A program made the translations under genes and the position numbers. Positions 10,701 to 19,880 of a DNA stretch of 64,000 nt are shown here, piece by piece; position 1 is the first letter of the stretch; the number at the start of each line of letters is the position of its first letter. Origin of the DNA: Flavicella sp963932955 (GTDB taxonomy: Bacteria > Bacteroidota > Bacteroidia > Flavobacteriales > Flavobacteriaceae); contig CAWVRK010000010.1 of NCBI GenBank assembly GCA_963932955.1, forward strand, positions 6,194-70,193. Reading direction: 5' to 3'. The notes below the pieces were generated by a model. That model was not told the DNA's origin and did not search any database. It saw only the letters and a list, made by a program, of their open reading frames with translations.

Positions 10701-10827
10701 CTACCTCAGCGGCTTGAATTTGTTTGCCTTGAGCAAATTCAAATTATGGGATCCAGAAATGGGAGACAATGGACTGGGGTACCCAACCCAAAGAGTGGTG
10801 AATTTAGGCTTACAAATAAAATTATAA
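7714..10827 (+). CDS. SusC/RagA-family TonB-linked outer membrane receptor
   Basis: At 1037 residues this is of usual SusC length. A signal peptide ending near EGQAQS is followed by a carboxypeptidase-regulatory-like domain (about 25-110: VDKEGAPLPGVSIVVKGS, SFDGDY). Next comes the plug domain with the SusC signature region IRGVTSFGYKNSPLIMIDG and TALYGARGANGVILVTTK. A beta-barrel then runs to the C-terminus, ending in NLGLQIKL. The family forms the TonB-powered import pore for oligosaccharides and is capped by its SusD lipoprotein, here the next gene 12 bp downstream. It is first in a seven-gene operon. Substrate is inferred only from the neighbouring GH149-like, GH3 and GH5 enzymes to be a beta-glucan oligosaccharide. 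The upstream direct repeat and promoter suggest induction by the regulator encoded at 20696. Confidence 0.95.
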   Translation: MNPILKLVFSLVFFLCVFEGQAQSILLTGKTVDKEGAPLPGVSIVVKGSSNGTSSSFDGDYALTVNSKEDILQFSYLGFDTEELIVSNNTVINMVLTESQESLEEVQIVAFQKQKKSSVIASINTIKPSELKQPSSNLTAALAGRLAGVISYQRSGEPGQDNAEFFIRGVTSFGYKNSPLIMIDGLEVTSNDLARIDPENINSFSIMKDATATALYGARGANGVILVTTKEGKKGKPKISVRIENSFSAPTKINQFLGAVDYMELYNSALRTRDNNALLLYSKNKIEGTRNGLDSNIYPNVDWYSEMFRDYVMNKRINMNVSGGGDIAQYYLSITQSNEKGLLEVDALNNFNNNIDINRSNLRANININLSKTTTAKVKFYSLYERYNGPVDDADALFEGVVNANPANFPKYYDFEDANLFYNHTLFGNKGNGGFSNPYADMVKGYKDRFRSTILSQFQLEQDLSFVTEGLKVRAMASVKSYSSNENTRSFTPFFYGVYESETEEGVSNLLYQIQEGTEYLNNPQVSNEANSNFYYEFVTQYSRTFNKKHDVGALVVFNRTEKLNAIGGGNSAYTTLPSRNLGLSGRFTYAYDDRYFSEFNFGFNGTEKFAKNNRFGFFPSAGFGWNVSNESFFEKIKPVVSLLRLKYTYGIVGNDAISGPEDRFFYLSDVNISDGGKGYTFGEQFNNYYPGYYISRYPNPEVSWEIAKKANYGLELGLFKKATLQVDYFTEERSNIYMSRDYVPETFGSTATIKSNVGEVHSHGIDISLDSNFSFMNGFWLTTRANFTYATNEIIKNGEPVYPYDYLSKKGYSVNQEWGYLAERLFIDQADIDASPSQFNQGNSSELGYLAGDIKYTDVNKDGKVDELDRVPIGQPTIPEIVYGFGASMGYKNFDMSFFFQGVAKQSFFIDPNKIAPFVDQGNALSVIANNHWSDKNPDPNAFWPRLSTSPVANNEERSTWWLRDADFLRLKSLEIGYSLPENLMKKAHLQSTRIYLSGLNLFALSKFKLWDPEMGDNGLGYPTQRVVNLGLQIKL

Positions 10828-10839
10828 AATACAATTCTT

Positions 10840-12750
10840 ATGAATTTTTCAAAAAAACTATTCGCAATCGTTCTCACTACTGCTTCCCTCCTGTCGAGTT
10901 GTGGTGATTATTTGGACATTGTGCCCGACAAAACACAAGAAGTTGATTTGCTTTTTGAACGTAAGGAAGCGGCCTACAAAGCTTTGGCTACCTGCTACAA
11001 CCACCTGCCCACCAACGACGCCTTTTACGGAAGTTTTGTGATGGCATCCGATGAGTTGGCCATCCCTTCGGTACAACAAACGGAAGGAACCGATTTGATG
11101 AAAGGAAACCAATCCGCCTCAGAACCCATCATGGGATATTGGTCAGGATACGGAGCTACTGGGCAAGGGCAAAGCTCCCTTTGGGAAGGCATTCGAAGTT
11201 GCAACATACTCATTGAGAATATTGATTTGGTCAAAGACATGACAACAGTTGAAAAAGAAATGTGGAAGGCAGAGGCACAGGTGCTCAAAGCACAATTTCA
11301 CTTTTTACTGCTTCGCAACTACGGTCCCATCCCTATTGTGGATGTGAATTTGCCCATTTCAGCGAGCGAAGAGGACGTAAAAGTGCTAAGAAATACGACA
11401 GATGCGTGTTTTGAATACATCGTCAATACCCTTGATACTGCAATGAGTAGTCTTCCTCTCAAAGTCAGTTCTAGCAACGATTTTGGAAGAATCGATCAGG
11501 TGATTGCTACTTCTATCAAATCAAAAGTATTGCTCTATGCAGCCAGCCCCCTTTTCAATGGAAATTCTGATTATGAGAATTTTGTAGATGCCAAAGGCAA
11601 CAAACTGTTCAATACCACAACGGATCCTGAAAAATGGAAAAAAGCAATGGACGCCTCTAAAGAAGCTCTCGATCTGGCGATTGCAACAGGCTTTTCTTTG
11701 TATACCTTTACCGATTCAGCCCCTGAATTTGACGCAGAAGACATGCAAGCTACAGAAGTAAAATCGCTTTACAACTACCGGTATATGATTGCCGAAAGAT
11801 GGAACAGTGAACTCATCTGGGGAGCTTCAAACCCCGTGAACAGCTGGTGGCAATTTCAAGCGTCTTTACTGATGAAAAATCCCGGTTCCTCTTCCGTAGA
11901 AGCGGCCTGGCAGTGGGTGTCTCCTACCTTGCGCATGGCAGAATTGTACTATACAAAAAATGGGTTGCCAATCTCTGAAGACCTGTCTTTTGATTACAAC
12001 AATCGCTATGAGATAACAACCATTCCTGCCTCCGAAAAATTTCACGCCCAAGAAGGAGAAAGAACGGCAAAACTCCACCTCGGAAGAGAACCTCGATTTT
12101 ATGCTTCCCTTGGGTTTGACAGAGGGATCAACCGTACCTGGGGAGAAAAGTGGAATTTGAAAATGAAAAGTGGAGAAATTCACGGTAGAAAAGGATTTAG
12201 CAACGATTACTTGGCCACTGGATACAGCCTGAAAAAAATGGTGCATCCCGACTCTCAAGGAGATGGCTACAACAAACTCATCAGCTATGCTTGGCCGACG
12301 ATTCGTTTGGGGGAATTGTACCTCAACTACGCAGAAGCTGCGAACGAATACAACGGACCAAGTCAAGAAGTTTATGATGCGCTCAATGCGATTCGATCCC
12401 GATCGGGTGTCAACAACTTAGAAGATGCGTGGTCCAACCTCGCATTGACAAGAAGTCTAAACAAACACTTGGACAAAAAAGGATTGGAAGAAATCATCCA
12501 ACAAGAACGCATGATTGAATTGGCTTTTGAAGGCCACCGGTACCACGATCTCAGACGATGGAAAATAGCAGACAAACATTTAAATACTCCTGTAAAAGGA
12601 TGGCGAGTCAATGAAAGTGACGAAGCCAATTATTACCAAATACAAGAAGTTGGACAACGCATTTTTGAAAACCCAAGAGATTACTTACACCCCATAAAAA
12701 TCTATGAATTGACCGTCAACAACAATTTGGTTCAAAATCCAGGTTGGTAA
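10840..12750 (+). CDS. SusD/RagB-family glycan-binding outer membrane lipoprotein
   Basis: This 636-residue protein has a lipoprotein signal (ASLLSSCGDYLDIVPDK). It has the SusD pattern: N-terminal helices with TPR-like repeats (ERKEAAYKALATCYNHLP, WEGIRSCNILIENID, AEAQVLKAQFHFLLLRNYG) and the C-terminal signature EIIQQERMIELAFEGHRYHDLRRWK, with the tail reaching YLHPIKIYELTVNN. SusD proteins sit on the cell surface as a hinged lid on the SusC barrel and bind incoming glycan. It immediately follows susC and precedes the SusE/F-position lipoprotein, so the three probably form one surface complex. It is somewhat longer than many SusD proteins because of extended loops between about 370 and 470, which often shape the glycan site (inference). 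Confidence 0.95.
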   Translation: MNFSKKLFAIVLTTASLLSSCGDYLDIVPDKTQEVDLLFERKEAAYKALATCYNHLPTNDAFYGSFVMASDELAIPSVQQTEGTDLMKGNQSASEPIMGYWSGYGATGQGQSSLWEGIRSCNILIENIDLVKDMTTVEKEMWKAEAQVLKAQFHFLLLRNYGPIPIVDVNLPISASEEDVKVLRNTTDACFEYIVNTLDTAMSSLPLKVSSSNDFGRIDQVIATSIKSKVLLYAASPLFNGNSDYENFVDAKGNKLFNTTTDPEKWKKAMDASKEALDLAIATGFSLYTFTDSAPEFDAEDMQATEVKSLYNYRYMIAERWNSELIWGASNPVNSWWQFQASLLMKNPGSSSVEAAWQWVSPTLRMAELYYTKNGLPISEDLSFDYNNRYEITTIPASEKFHAQEGERTAKLHLGREPRFYASLGFDRGINRTWGEKWNLKMKSGEIHGRKGFSNDYLATGYSLKKMVHPDSQGDGYNKLISYAWPTIRLGELYLNYAEAANEYNGPSQEVYDALNAIRSRSGVNNLEDAWSNLALTRSLNKHLDKKGLEEIIQQERMIELAFEGHRYHDLRRWKIADKHLNTPVKGWRVNESDEANYYQIQEVGQRIFENPRDYLHPIKIYELTVNNNLVQNPGW

Positions 12751-12772
12751 TTCAAAACGAAAACCCATTCTT

Positions 12773-13984
12773 ATGAAAACACCTAAAAAAAACAGCCTAC
12801 TCCTTCTTACAGTACTTCTATTTGTACTCACCTCTTGCTCTGAGGACAGTGGGACAGATACAACAGCTCCGGGGCCCGTTCAAGTGAAAGCCATCATTCC
12901 TCAAAATGGAGGTGCAAAAATCGTTTATACACTTCCTGACGACAATGACATTCTTTATGTAAAAGCAGCTTATAAAAATGCACAGGGAGAGGATGTCTTT
13001 AACGTTGCAAGCGCAAGCAAAGACATCATCGAAGTAGGTGGATTTGTAGATACAAGCCCCAAAAAAGTAAAGCTATCGGTCATCGACGATAGCGGCAACC
13101 AATCCAAAAGTGAAGAAGTTACGGTAGAACCTTTGGAGTCTTTTATCTTCCTTGTGAGCAACAGCATTCAATTGCAAGCCGATTTGGGTGGTGTTGAGGT
13201 ACAATGGGACAATGACAATGAGAAAACAGTTTTTGTGTACCTGTACTACAACGACGGTGTCGAAGAAGGGCAACGCATTCTTTCTTCCAATTCCAAAAAC
13301 GAAAAACGAACGGTAAGAGGTTTGCAAGCAATACCCTATGACTTTTCTGTAGTCGTAGAAGACTTTGATGGAAACAAAACTGAAAAAGTATTTGTGAGCA
13401 GTATCACTCCTAAATTTGAAGAAAAAATAGACAAGTCTACTTGGACAGTCGTTTCACAACTATCTGTAAATGGCAATGCCTGGGAAGGAAGCACTGTGAA
13501 TTTTTGGGACGACGTGATCGACACCAAAGAAATCAATACCGACAACAGCTATTTTATGATCAATCGCGATGACAATGGAGGTGCCCTCAATTGGCCTTTG
13601 GACATTGTTATTGACCTCAACAAAAACGTTAAAATCAACCGTTTCAAATTGTGGCAAAGAGCTTTTTGGTACGGAGGTGTCGAAGGAGTTCCTTATTACT
13701 ACCAAGGCGAAAATATAAGAGCTTTTGATATATACATCAGTAATGACCGACAAGAATGGACCCTCGCAGGCACTTTTGACATCGGAGACCCAAAAGACAC
13801 CAACGGAAACATCTCAGATGAGAAGTTACAAGAGGCCGAAGATGGTCACGATTTTGAATTTGAAAAGACAACAACTCCTTTTCGTTATTTAAAACTAAGC
13901 ATCACCTCCAATTACGGTAGTGAACAATACGTAAACGGTTCAGAAATTACCTTGTACGGACTTGACAACATGCTCGAAGAGTAA
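12773..13984 (+). CDS. SusE/F-position glycan-binding lipoprotein (DUF4959/DUF5126/DUF5000 type)
   Basis: The 403-residue protein starts with a lipoprotein signal (LLFVLTSCSEDSGTD). The acidic run directly after the cysteine resembles the Bacteroidota surface-export signal. Two Ig-like domains follow (about 30-115 and 125-215: APGPVQVKAIIPQNGGAKI, LGGVEVQWDN). A C-terminal F5/8-type galactose-binding-like domain (about 220-395) carries WPLDIVIDLNKNVKINRFKLWQR and FRYLKLSITSNYG. This three-part build is that of lipoproteins encoded downstream of susD that serve as surface glycan-binding proteins. It lies 22 bp after susD. No catalytic residues are apparent. The glycan bound is inferred from the locus, not from sequence. 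Confidence 0.85.
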   Translation: MKTPKKNSLLLLTVLLFVLTSCSEDSGTDTTAPGPVQVKAIIPQNGGAKIVYTLPDDNDILYVKAAYKNAQGEDVFNVASASKDIIEVGGFVDTSPKKVKLSVIDDSGNQSKSEEVTVEPLESFIFLVSNSIQLQADLGGVEVQWDNDNEKTVFVYLYYNDGVEEGQRILSSNSKNEKRTVRGLQAIPYDFSVVVEDFDGNKTEKVFVSSITPKFEEKIDKSTWTVVSQLSVNGNAWEGSTVNFWDDVIDTKEINTDNSYFMINRDDNGGALNWPLDIVIDLNKNVKINRFKLWQRAFWYGGVEGVPYYYQGENIRAFDIYISNDRQEWTLAGTFDIGDPKDTNGNISDEKLQEAEDGHDFEFEKTTTPFRYLKLSITSNYGSEQYVNGSEITLYGLDNMLEE

Positions 13985-14010
13985 CAGATATAAAACAAAA
14001 AACACTTAGA

Positions 14011-14271
14011 ATGTTCCATCGAACACTCTGCCTTTCGGGAAGCTTTATACTCTTCGCATGTGTGCAAAATCAAGAAACAACAGACACAGTCCAAACTCCG
14101 TTTTATATCGGAGAAAAGGATACAGGAATTGGGTATTCCCTCGCAAGAACGACAATCCACAGTTTTGACTTCAGTGAAGAAAGCTATACCTATATCGAGG
14201 AAGGAGATAAAGAACTGAAGACTTTTTCTATTGAAGAAGATCGAAAAATTCAAATCCCAATGATCAAATAA
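14011..14271 (+). CDS. Small hypothetical lipoprotein (86 residues)
   Basis: I do not recognise this gene. It has a short lipoprotein-like signal (LSGSFILFACVQNQE) and about 68 mature residues. The mature part is rich in Glu, Thr and Ile (DFSEESYTYIEEGDKELK) and ends in IQIPMIK. It sits 26 bp after the SusE/F-position gene and 56 bp before the GH3, in the same direction, so it belongs to the operon if real. It could be a tiny surface factor or the remnant of a longer lipoprotein; no frameshifted continuation was visible in the following 56 bp. Length and lack of a known domain keep confidence modest. Confidence 0.5.
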   Translation: MFHRTLCLSGSFILFACVQNQETTDTVQTPFYIGEKDTGIGYSLARTTIHSFDFSEESYTYIEEGDKELKTFSIEEDRKIQIPMIK

Positions 14272-14327
14272 ATATGACGCACTAGATCCCTTTTAAAAAG
14301 ACTGTAAAAAACAACAACGTAACATTC

Positions 14328-16592
14328 ATGTCTCAAACTCGTAAAAATATTCTCTTTGATTTCTCAGTGGCCTTTCTAGTCCTGCTCCTCTTGGTTGCTT
14401 TCGAAAGTCATGGACAAAAAAAAGGGGGGTCTCCCATTTCCAAAATAACTGCAAAAGTAGATTCCCTTCTCAACTTGATGACCTTGGAAGAAAAAATAGG
14501 CCAGATGAACCAATACAACGGTTTTTGGAATGCGACTGGTCCCGTTCCAAAAAACAAAAACAGTGCCGAAAAATACCAGGATTTGAAAGTGGGACTCGTC
14601 GGATCTATGTTGAATGTAAGAGGTGTTGCACAGGTGAAAGCAATCCAAAAAATTGCAGTCGAAAAAACACGTTTGGGCATCCCATTGCTCATCGGTTTTG
14701 ACTTGATCCACGGCTACAAAACCATCAGCCCCATTCCCTTGGCCGAATCTGCAAGTTGGGACTTAGAAGCCATCGAGAAATCTGCGGCTCTCGCTGCTTT
14801 GGAAGCCTCCGCCGCAGGCATCAACTGGACCTTTGCTCCGATGGTAGACATCTCTCGTGACCCCCGATGGGGACGAGTGATGGAGGGTGCTGGTGAAGAT
14901 CCTTATTTGGGCAGTCGGATTGCGGAAGCACGCGTCATTGGATTTCAAGGAAAGGCTCTTTCTGAAGTACATACAATTGCTGCATGTGCCAAACATTTTG
15001 CGGGTTACAGTTTTGCGGAAGCCGGAAAAGATTACAATACCGTAGATGTAGGAACCTCTACCTTGTACAATATCATTTTACCGCCCTTTATCGCTGCAAA
15101 AAATGCAGGTGTCAAAACCTTTATGAATGGTTTCAATGAATTGAATGGCATCCCTTCAACAGGAAATTCCTTTTTGCAAAGAACCCTGCTAAAAGACCGA
15201 TGGGGGTTTGAAGGTTTTGTTGTTTCGGATTGGCTCTCTATCACAGAAATGGTGAGCCACGGGTATGCCAAGAATGACAAAGAAGCCGCTTTGAAAGCCA
15301 TCTTAGCGGGATCAGACATGGACATGGAATCCCACGCCTACCGCAATCACTTGGCGGCACTTGTAAAAGAAGGAAAAATCAAAGAACGTTTGATTGACGA
15401 TGCTGCAGGAAGAATTCTTAGGCTAAAATTCGAATTGGGCCTTTTTGAAGATCCCTACAAATACTGTGATGTCGAGCGGGAAAAAGCGGTCATTGGAACA
15501 CAAAAAAATAACGAACGAGTCCTCGATATGGCAAAAAAGTCAATTGTCTTGTTGAAAAACAAAAACAAACTTTTGCCTTTGGACAAAGAAGGGCTAAACA
15601 TTGCACTTATTGGTGTCCTAGCTGCAGACAAGACAAGTCCTTTGGGGAATTGGTGTATTGCAGCAGAAGAGCAATCCGCAGTTTCTGTTTTGGAAGGGCT
15701 TGAAAAATACACGAAAAACAAAATCACCTACTGTCCTGGGGTTGCTCTTGACTTGGACGAAAACAAGGCAGAGTCGGATCGATTGGGAATCAAAAAAGCG
15801 GTAGAAATAGCAAAAGGAAAAGACATCGTCGTGCTGGTCTTAGGGGAGCACGGGCTGCATTCTGGAGAAGACAAAAGCCGCGCTACTCTCGACCTTCCGG
15901 GCAGGCAACAAGAATTGTTAGAAGCTGTCTACAAGGTCAATCAAAACATTGTTCTCGTCTTGCTAAACGGACGCCCATTAGCGCTCAATTGGGCAGAAAA
16001 AAAGATTCCTGCCATCGTTGAAGCTTGGCATTTGGGAACCCAAAGTGGCAATGCCATCGCTCAAGTCCTCTACGGAGACTACAACCCCAGTGGAAAACTG
16101 CCAATGACCTTTCCCAAGAGTGTCGGACAAATTCCAATTTACTACAACTACAAAAACACGGGACGCGCTTGGTCTCAAAAGTACACCGATGAAAGCAACG
16201 ATCCGCTGTACGTCTTTGGACACGGATTGAGCTATACAAATTTTTCTTACAGCGCGCTTGAATTGACAGCTCCTGAATTTGACAGCAAGGGTTCGATTGA
16301 AGTTTCTTTTGTTTTAAAAAACACAGGAAACCACACGGGAAAAGAAGTAGCACAGTTGTATCTCCGAGACCTTGTAGCAAGTGTCACTAGACCTGTAAAA
16401 GAATTGAAAGGATTTGAACTGGTGTCGCTGCGGCCTGGAGAATCCAAAAAAGTACGTTTTGTCATTGATTCCAAAACCCTTGAATTCTATAGCGCCCGTG
16501 AAAAGTGGGAAAGCGAAGCAGGGACTTTCAAGGTCTTTGTTGGCGGAAGTTCAAAAACACAATTAGAAACTGAATTTTTGTTTAAAAAATAA
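14328..16592 (+). CDS. bglX: GH3 beta-glucosidase, periplasmic BglX-like
   Basis: This 754-residue enzyme has a hydrophobic N-terminal signal without a lipobox cysteine (FLVLLLLVAFESHGQ), so soluble periplasmic export is inferred. Domains in order are the GH3 barrel (about 45-360), with DPRWGRVMEGAGEDPYL, KHFAGYS and the nucleophile Asp301 in FVVSDWLSI; the alpha/beta sandwich (about 400-620), with LGEHGLHSGEDKSRA contributing the acid/base region; and an FnIII-like end (about 665-745, GKEVAQLYLRDLVASVTRP). Order and length match BglX of other bacteria. It lies four genes below susC and 3 bp above the GH5 gene. Expected role: release of glucose from oligosaccharides imported by SusCD. It differs clearly from the lipoprotein GH3 at 3438, so the two may split linkages or locations between them (inference). 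Confidence 0.93.
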   Translation: MSQTRKNILFDFSVAFLVLLLLVAFESHGQKKGGSPISKITAKVDSLLNLMTLEEKIGQMNQYNGFWNATGPVPKNKNSAEKYQDLKVGLVGSMLNVRGVAQVKAIQKIAVEKTRLGIPLLIGFDLIHGYKTISPIPLAESASWDLEAIEKSAALAALEASAAGINWTFAPMVDISRDPRWGRVMEGAGEDPYLGSRIAEARVIGFQGKALSEVHTIAACAKHFAGYSFAEAGKDYNTVDVGTSTLYNIILPPFIAAKNAGVKTFMNGFNELNGIPSTGNSFLQRTLLKDRWGFEGFVVSDWLSITEMVSHGYAKNDKEAALKAILAGSDMDMESHAYRNHLAALVKEGKIKERLIDDAAGRILRLKFELGLFEDPYKYCDVEREKAVIGTQKNNERVLDMAKKSIVLLKNKNKLLPLDKEGLNIALIGVLAADKTSPLGNWCIAAEEQSAVSVLEGLEKYTKNKITYCPGVALDLDENKAESDRLGIKKAVEIAKGKDIVVLVLGEHGLHSGEDKSRATLDLPGRQQELLEAVYKVNQNIVLVLLNGRPLALNWAEKKIPAIVEAWHLGTQSGNAIAQVLYGDYNPSGKLPMTFPKSVGQIPIYYNYKNTGRAWSQKYTDESNDPLYVFGHGLSYTNFSYSALELTAPEFDSKGSIEVSFVLKNTGNHTGKEVAQLYLRDLVASVTRPVKELKGFELVSLRPGESKKVRFVIDSKTLEFYSAREKWESEAGTFKVFVGGSSKTQLETEFLFKK

Positions 16593-16595
16593 AAA

Positions 16596-19500
16596 ATGTC
16601 GACCAAAAAAAACATCTTATCAATCAAGATTTTCAGCTTATTGCTGTTGTTCAATGTCTGCACATTAGTAGGCCAAGGGCTGCGTGCTGACGGAAAAAAA
16701 ATAGTAGACAAAAATGGAAACGAGGTCCTTTTGAGGGGAATGGGTCTTGGAGGCTGGATGCTTCAAGAAGGGTATATGATGCAATCCGCGGGGATCGAAG
16801 GAGCCGGGACACAATTTGGATTTAGAAATAAAATTACCGAACTCATTGGAGAAGACAAGACTGCCGAATTTTACGATGCTTGGCTCGAAAATTACGTAAG
16901 CAAAACAGATATTGATTCCTTAGCAAGTTGGGGTTTCAACAGTGTTCGGGTTCCTTTGCACTACAACTTATTTACCCTTCCTATTGAGCAAGAACCTATC
17001 TCAGGAACTCAAACTTGGTTGACAAAAGGCTTTGAAATGCTCGATGAATTGTTGGTTTGGTGTGAAGTCAACCAAATATATTTGATTTTGGATTTACACG
17101 CAGCGCCTGGGGGTCAAGGAAAAAACGCAGATATTTCTGACTACGACGAAACAAAACCTTCCTTGTGGGAAAGTGAAGACAACAAAACAAAAACAGTTGC
17201 CCTTTGGAGAAAACTTGCAGAACGCTATCGAGACAAAGAATGGATCGGGGGCTATGACCTCCTCAACGAAACCAATTGGCCTATGGACAACAACAAGCCT
17301 TTGAGGGACTTGTCCATCCGAATCACCAATGCCATTCGAGAAGTGGACACGAATCACATCATATATATCGAAGGGAATGGTTTTGCAAACGATTTCACAA
17401 ACATGACCCCTCCCTGGGACGACAACCTCGTCTATAGCTTTCACAAATATTGGTCGTACAATGACCAAGGTTCCATCCAATGGGTGTTGGATTTGAGAAA
17501 CCAGTACAACGTTCCCCTTTGGTGTGGTGAATCTGGAGAAAATTCCAATGTTTGGTTTCGAGATGCGATTCGACTGTTTGAAGACAACAACATCGGTTGG
17601 TCTTGGTGGCCCGTAAAAAGATTGGAGACAATTGTTTCTCCTTTTTCAGCACCCATCAATAGCGGATATAGAAGCATTCTCAATTATTGGAAAGGCGAGG
17701 GGAGCAGGCCTTCCGAGATAGCTGCCTACAATGCCCTTATGCAACTCGCTGAAAACACACTCGCTTCCAACAACAGCTACCACAAAGATGTGGTAGATGC
17801 CATGTTTCGTCAAGTGTATTCGGACAAAACCCTTCCCTTTGCAACACACTCGATTCCTGGGATAATCCATATGTCTGATTTCGATTTGGGAACCCTGAAC
17901 CATGCCTATTACGACACAGGTGCTGCCAATTACGACCTCAGCACTGGAGCCTACGTCGCTTGGAATACCGGATGGGCCTATCGAAACGATGGTGTGGATC
18001 TCCAACCCAATACAGATGTTTCTTATAGCAACGGTTACCACATCTCCCATACTGAAAAAGGAGAATGGGTCAAGTATACCGTAACCGTCGAAGAGACGGG
18101 GGTATACCAAGTCAAAGCACGTGTTGCAACAAGTAGCAGCGGTGGAAAATTTCACCTCTCGCTTGATGGAAATGACATTACATCTAAAGAGTACGTATCG
18201 AATACCGGAGGGTTTTCTTCGTTTGCAAACAAAACCATTCATGGAGTCTTTCTTGAAGAAGGAGTTCGGGAATTGACCTTCCACATAGACGGAGAAATCG
18301 CTTTCAACATTAGCCGATTGCAATTTGTGAAAACAGGTGACGCCTCAACAATTCCATTCAAATTGATGAATGCCTATGCCGGTACTGATGAACAATCTAT
18401 TGAGTTGATTTTCAACCAAGGGCTCGCTATAGAAAGTCTTTCAAAAAATTCAAAAGAAGATTTTCAGGTCAAAATCAATGGACTGTTGGCTACCGTCGTT
18501 TCCCTTATTTCCAATTCTGAAAATCCTAAATCCTTGAGCATCGCTTTGAGTAGTCCGCTGCTGTATACAGATAAAATTGAGGTTTCCTATTCTGGGGAGG
18601 AACTCACCTCTCAAACAGACAAACCGCTCGATTCGTTTGTTAATTTCACCACCACTAATAATTTGCCCAAAAGAAATATCATTCCTGGAAAAATAGAGGC
18701 TGAAAACTACACAGAAATGGAGGGGCTTTCTACCGAAGAATGTACGGATCTCGGGGGGGGGTTGAACATCAGCTATACGGACAATGGAGATTCTGCAGAC
18801 TACCCTATTTTTGTTCGAAAAAGTGGGGAGTACAAAGTAAGTGCGAGAATTGCTTCGGAATGGGATTCTGGACGTATCGGAATCTACTTGGTTGAAAACA
18901 ACAGCACAACATTTTTAAAATCCATCAATACAACTGTGACCGGTGATTGGCAACAGTGGAAGACCGTTTCAACTTCTCTAACCTTAGAAAGCGGGTTGCA
19001 TCTCCTAAGATTTCGAGTCCTTTCTTCAGGTTTCAACTTGAATTGGTTTGACTTTGAATTTTTAGACGATGATGGAGACGGTATCCCAAACAGTGAAGAC
19101 CAATGCCCCAATACGAGTGAAGGAGCGGAAGTAGATTTGGTGGGATGTGACTTGTTTGCTGTAGCTCCCTCCAACTATCGCATTGCTGTCAAAGATGCGA
19201 CTTGCAACGGAAGTAACAACGGAAGTATTTCCATTGAATTTTCCGACAAATCTTTCCCCTATCGCGTGCAGTTGGGAAACGGAGCGCTGCTTTTATACAC
19301 GCCTGAAAGCAGCGCTAATATGTTGTTTGAAAACCTGAGTCCTGACCTCTACACGGCTTGTATCTCCATTGAGGGAATTACAGGATACAAAACGTGTTTT
19401 GATCTTCAAGTACAAGAACCCAGTGCCTTAACTGCGCGTTCCCAAATGGACCCAAAAGACAATTCCATTTCCCTGTACCTAAGCGGCGCTGATCGTTATG

Positions 19501-19880
19501 TGATTGAAATTAACGAACGCACATACACCACCGACCAAAACTTTTTTAACACTCAATTAAGTGGGGGCTTAAATACCGTAAAAGTGGTCACAGACTTGCT
19601 TTGCCAAGGAACGTATTACGAGGAAATTGAAGTTTCAGAAGCCGTTGTCTTCAATCCAAACCCTTTTGAGAACAAAGCACAGCTCTTTGTCCCTGGTACT
19701 GATAAAAAGAGAACGTTGGTCATTTATAACATGGTCGGCAAACTCGTCTTTCAAAGGGAACTTTCTTTAGATGCCAACCGAAATGCCACGCTGGACTTAA
19801 AGGACTTGGCAAAAGGAGTCTATTTAGCAGTGACCGAAGGAGCGTCGGGTCGTCAAACTTTTAAAATCATAAAGCAATGA
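16596..19880 (+). CDS. T9SS-secreted GH5 glucanase with CBM6-like domains
   Basis: The 1094-residue protein has a signal peptide (ending near TLVGQG). A GH5 barrel (about 30-375) opens with RGMGLGGWMLQEG, which resembles yeast-type exo-beta-1,3-glucanases. The expected acid/base is Glu225 (DLLNETNWP) and the nucleophile Glu312 (LWCGESGEN). Then follow a CBM6-like beta-sandwich (about 422-584), an Ig-like domain (about 585-690), a second CBM6-like domain (about 695-824, IEAENYTEMEGL) and an Asp-rich thrombospondin-3-like repeat (DDDGDGIPNSEDQCPN). A module beginning NYRIAVKDATC (about 853-1015) and a T9SS type A sorting domain (about 1016-1094, GKLVFQRELS...GVYLAV) end the protein. The last two are shared with the protein at 23895. 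Secreted or surface cleavage of beta-glucan is expected. GH5 subfamily and linkage are unresolved. Its stop overlaps the next ATG by 4 bp. Confidence 0.9.
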   Translation: MSTKKNILSIKIFSLLLLFNVCTLVGQGLRADGKKIVDKNGNEVLLRGMGLGGWMLQEGYMMQSAGIEGAGTQFGFRNKITELIGEDKTAEFYDAWLENYVSKTDIDSLASWGFNSVRVPLHYNLFTLPIEQEPISGTQTWLTKGFEMLDELLVWCEVNQIYLILDLHAAPGGQGKNADISDYDETKPSLWESEDNKTKTVALWRKLAERYRDKEWIGGYDLLNETNWPMDNNKPLRDLSIRITNAIREVDTNHIIYIEGNGFANDFTNMTPPWDDNLVYSFHKYWSYNDQGSIQWVLDLRNQYNVPLWCGESGENSNVWFRDAIRLFEDNNIGWSWWPVKRLETIVSPFSAPINSGYRSILNYWKGEGSRPSEIAAYNALMQLAENTLASNNSYHKDVVDAMFRQVYSDKTLPFATHSIPGIIHMSDFDLGTLNHAYYDTGAANYDLSTGAYVAWNTGWAYRNDGVDLQPNTDVSYSNGYHISHTEKGEWVKYTVTVEETGVYQVKARVATSSSGGKFHLSLDGNDITSKEYVSNTGGFSSFANKTIHGVFLEEGVRELTFHIDGEIAFNISRLQFVKTGDASTIPFKLMNAYAGTDEQSIELIFNQGLAIESLSKNSKEDFQVKINGLLATVVSLISNSENPKSLSIALSSPLLYTDKIEVSYSGEELTSQTDKPLDSFVNFTTTNNLPKRNIIPGKIEAENYTEMEGLSTEECTDLGGGLNISYTDNGDSADYPIFVRKSGEYKVSARIASEWDSGRIGIYLVENNSTTFLKSINTTVTGDWQQWKTVSTSLTLESGLHLLRFRVLSSGFNLNWFDFEFLDDDGDGIPNSEDQCPNTSEGAEVDLVGCDLFAVAPSNYRIAVKDATCNGSNNGSISIEFSDKSFPYRVQLGNGALLLYTPESSANMLFENLSPDLYTACISIEGITGYKTCFDLQVQEPSALTARSQMDPKDNSISLYLSGADRYVIEINERTYTTDQNFFNTQLSGGLNTVKVVTDLLCQGTYYEEIEVSEAVVFNPNPFENKAQLFVPGTDKKRTLVIYNMVGKLVFQRELSLDANRNATLDLKDLAKGVYLAVTEGASGRQTFKIIKQ

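Noticed and set aside
17646..18323. A 225-codon open frame on the minus strand inside the GH5 gene
   Set aside because: It lies opposite the GH5/CBM6 coding region, which has clear domains; the antisense translation is unlike any protein family.
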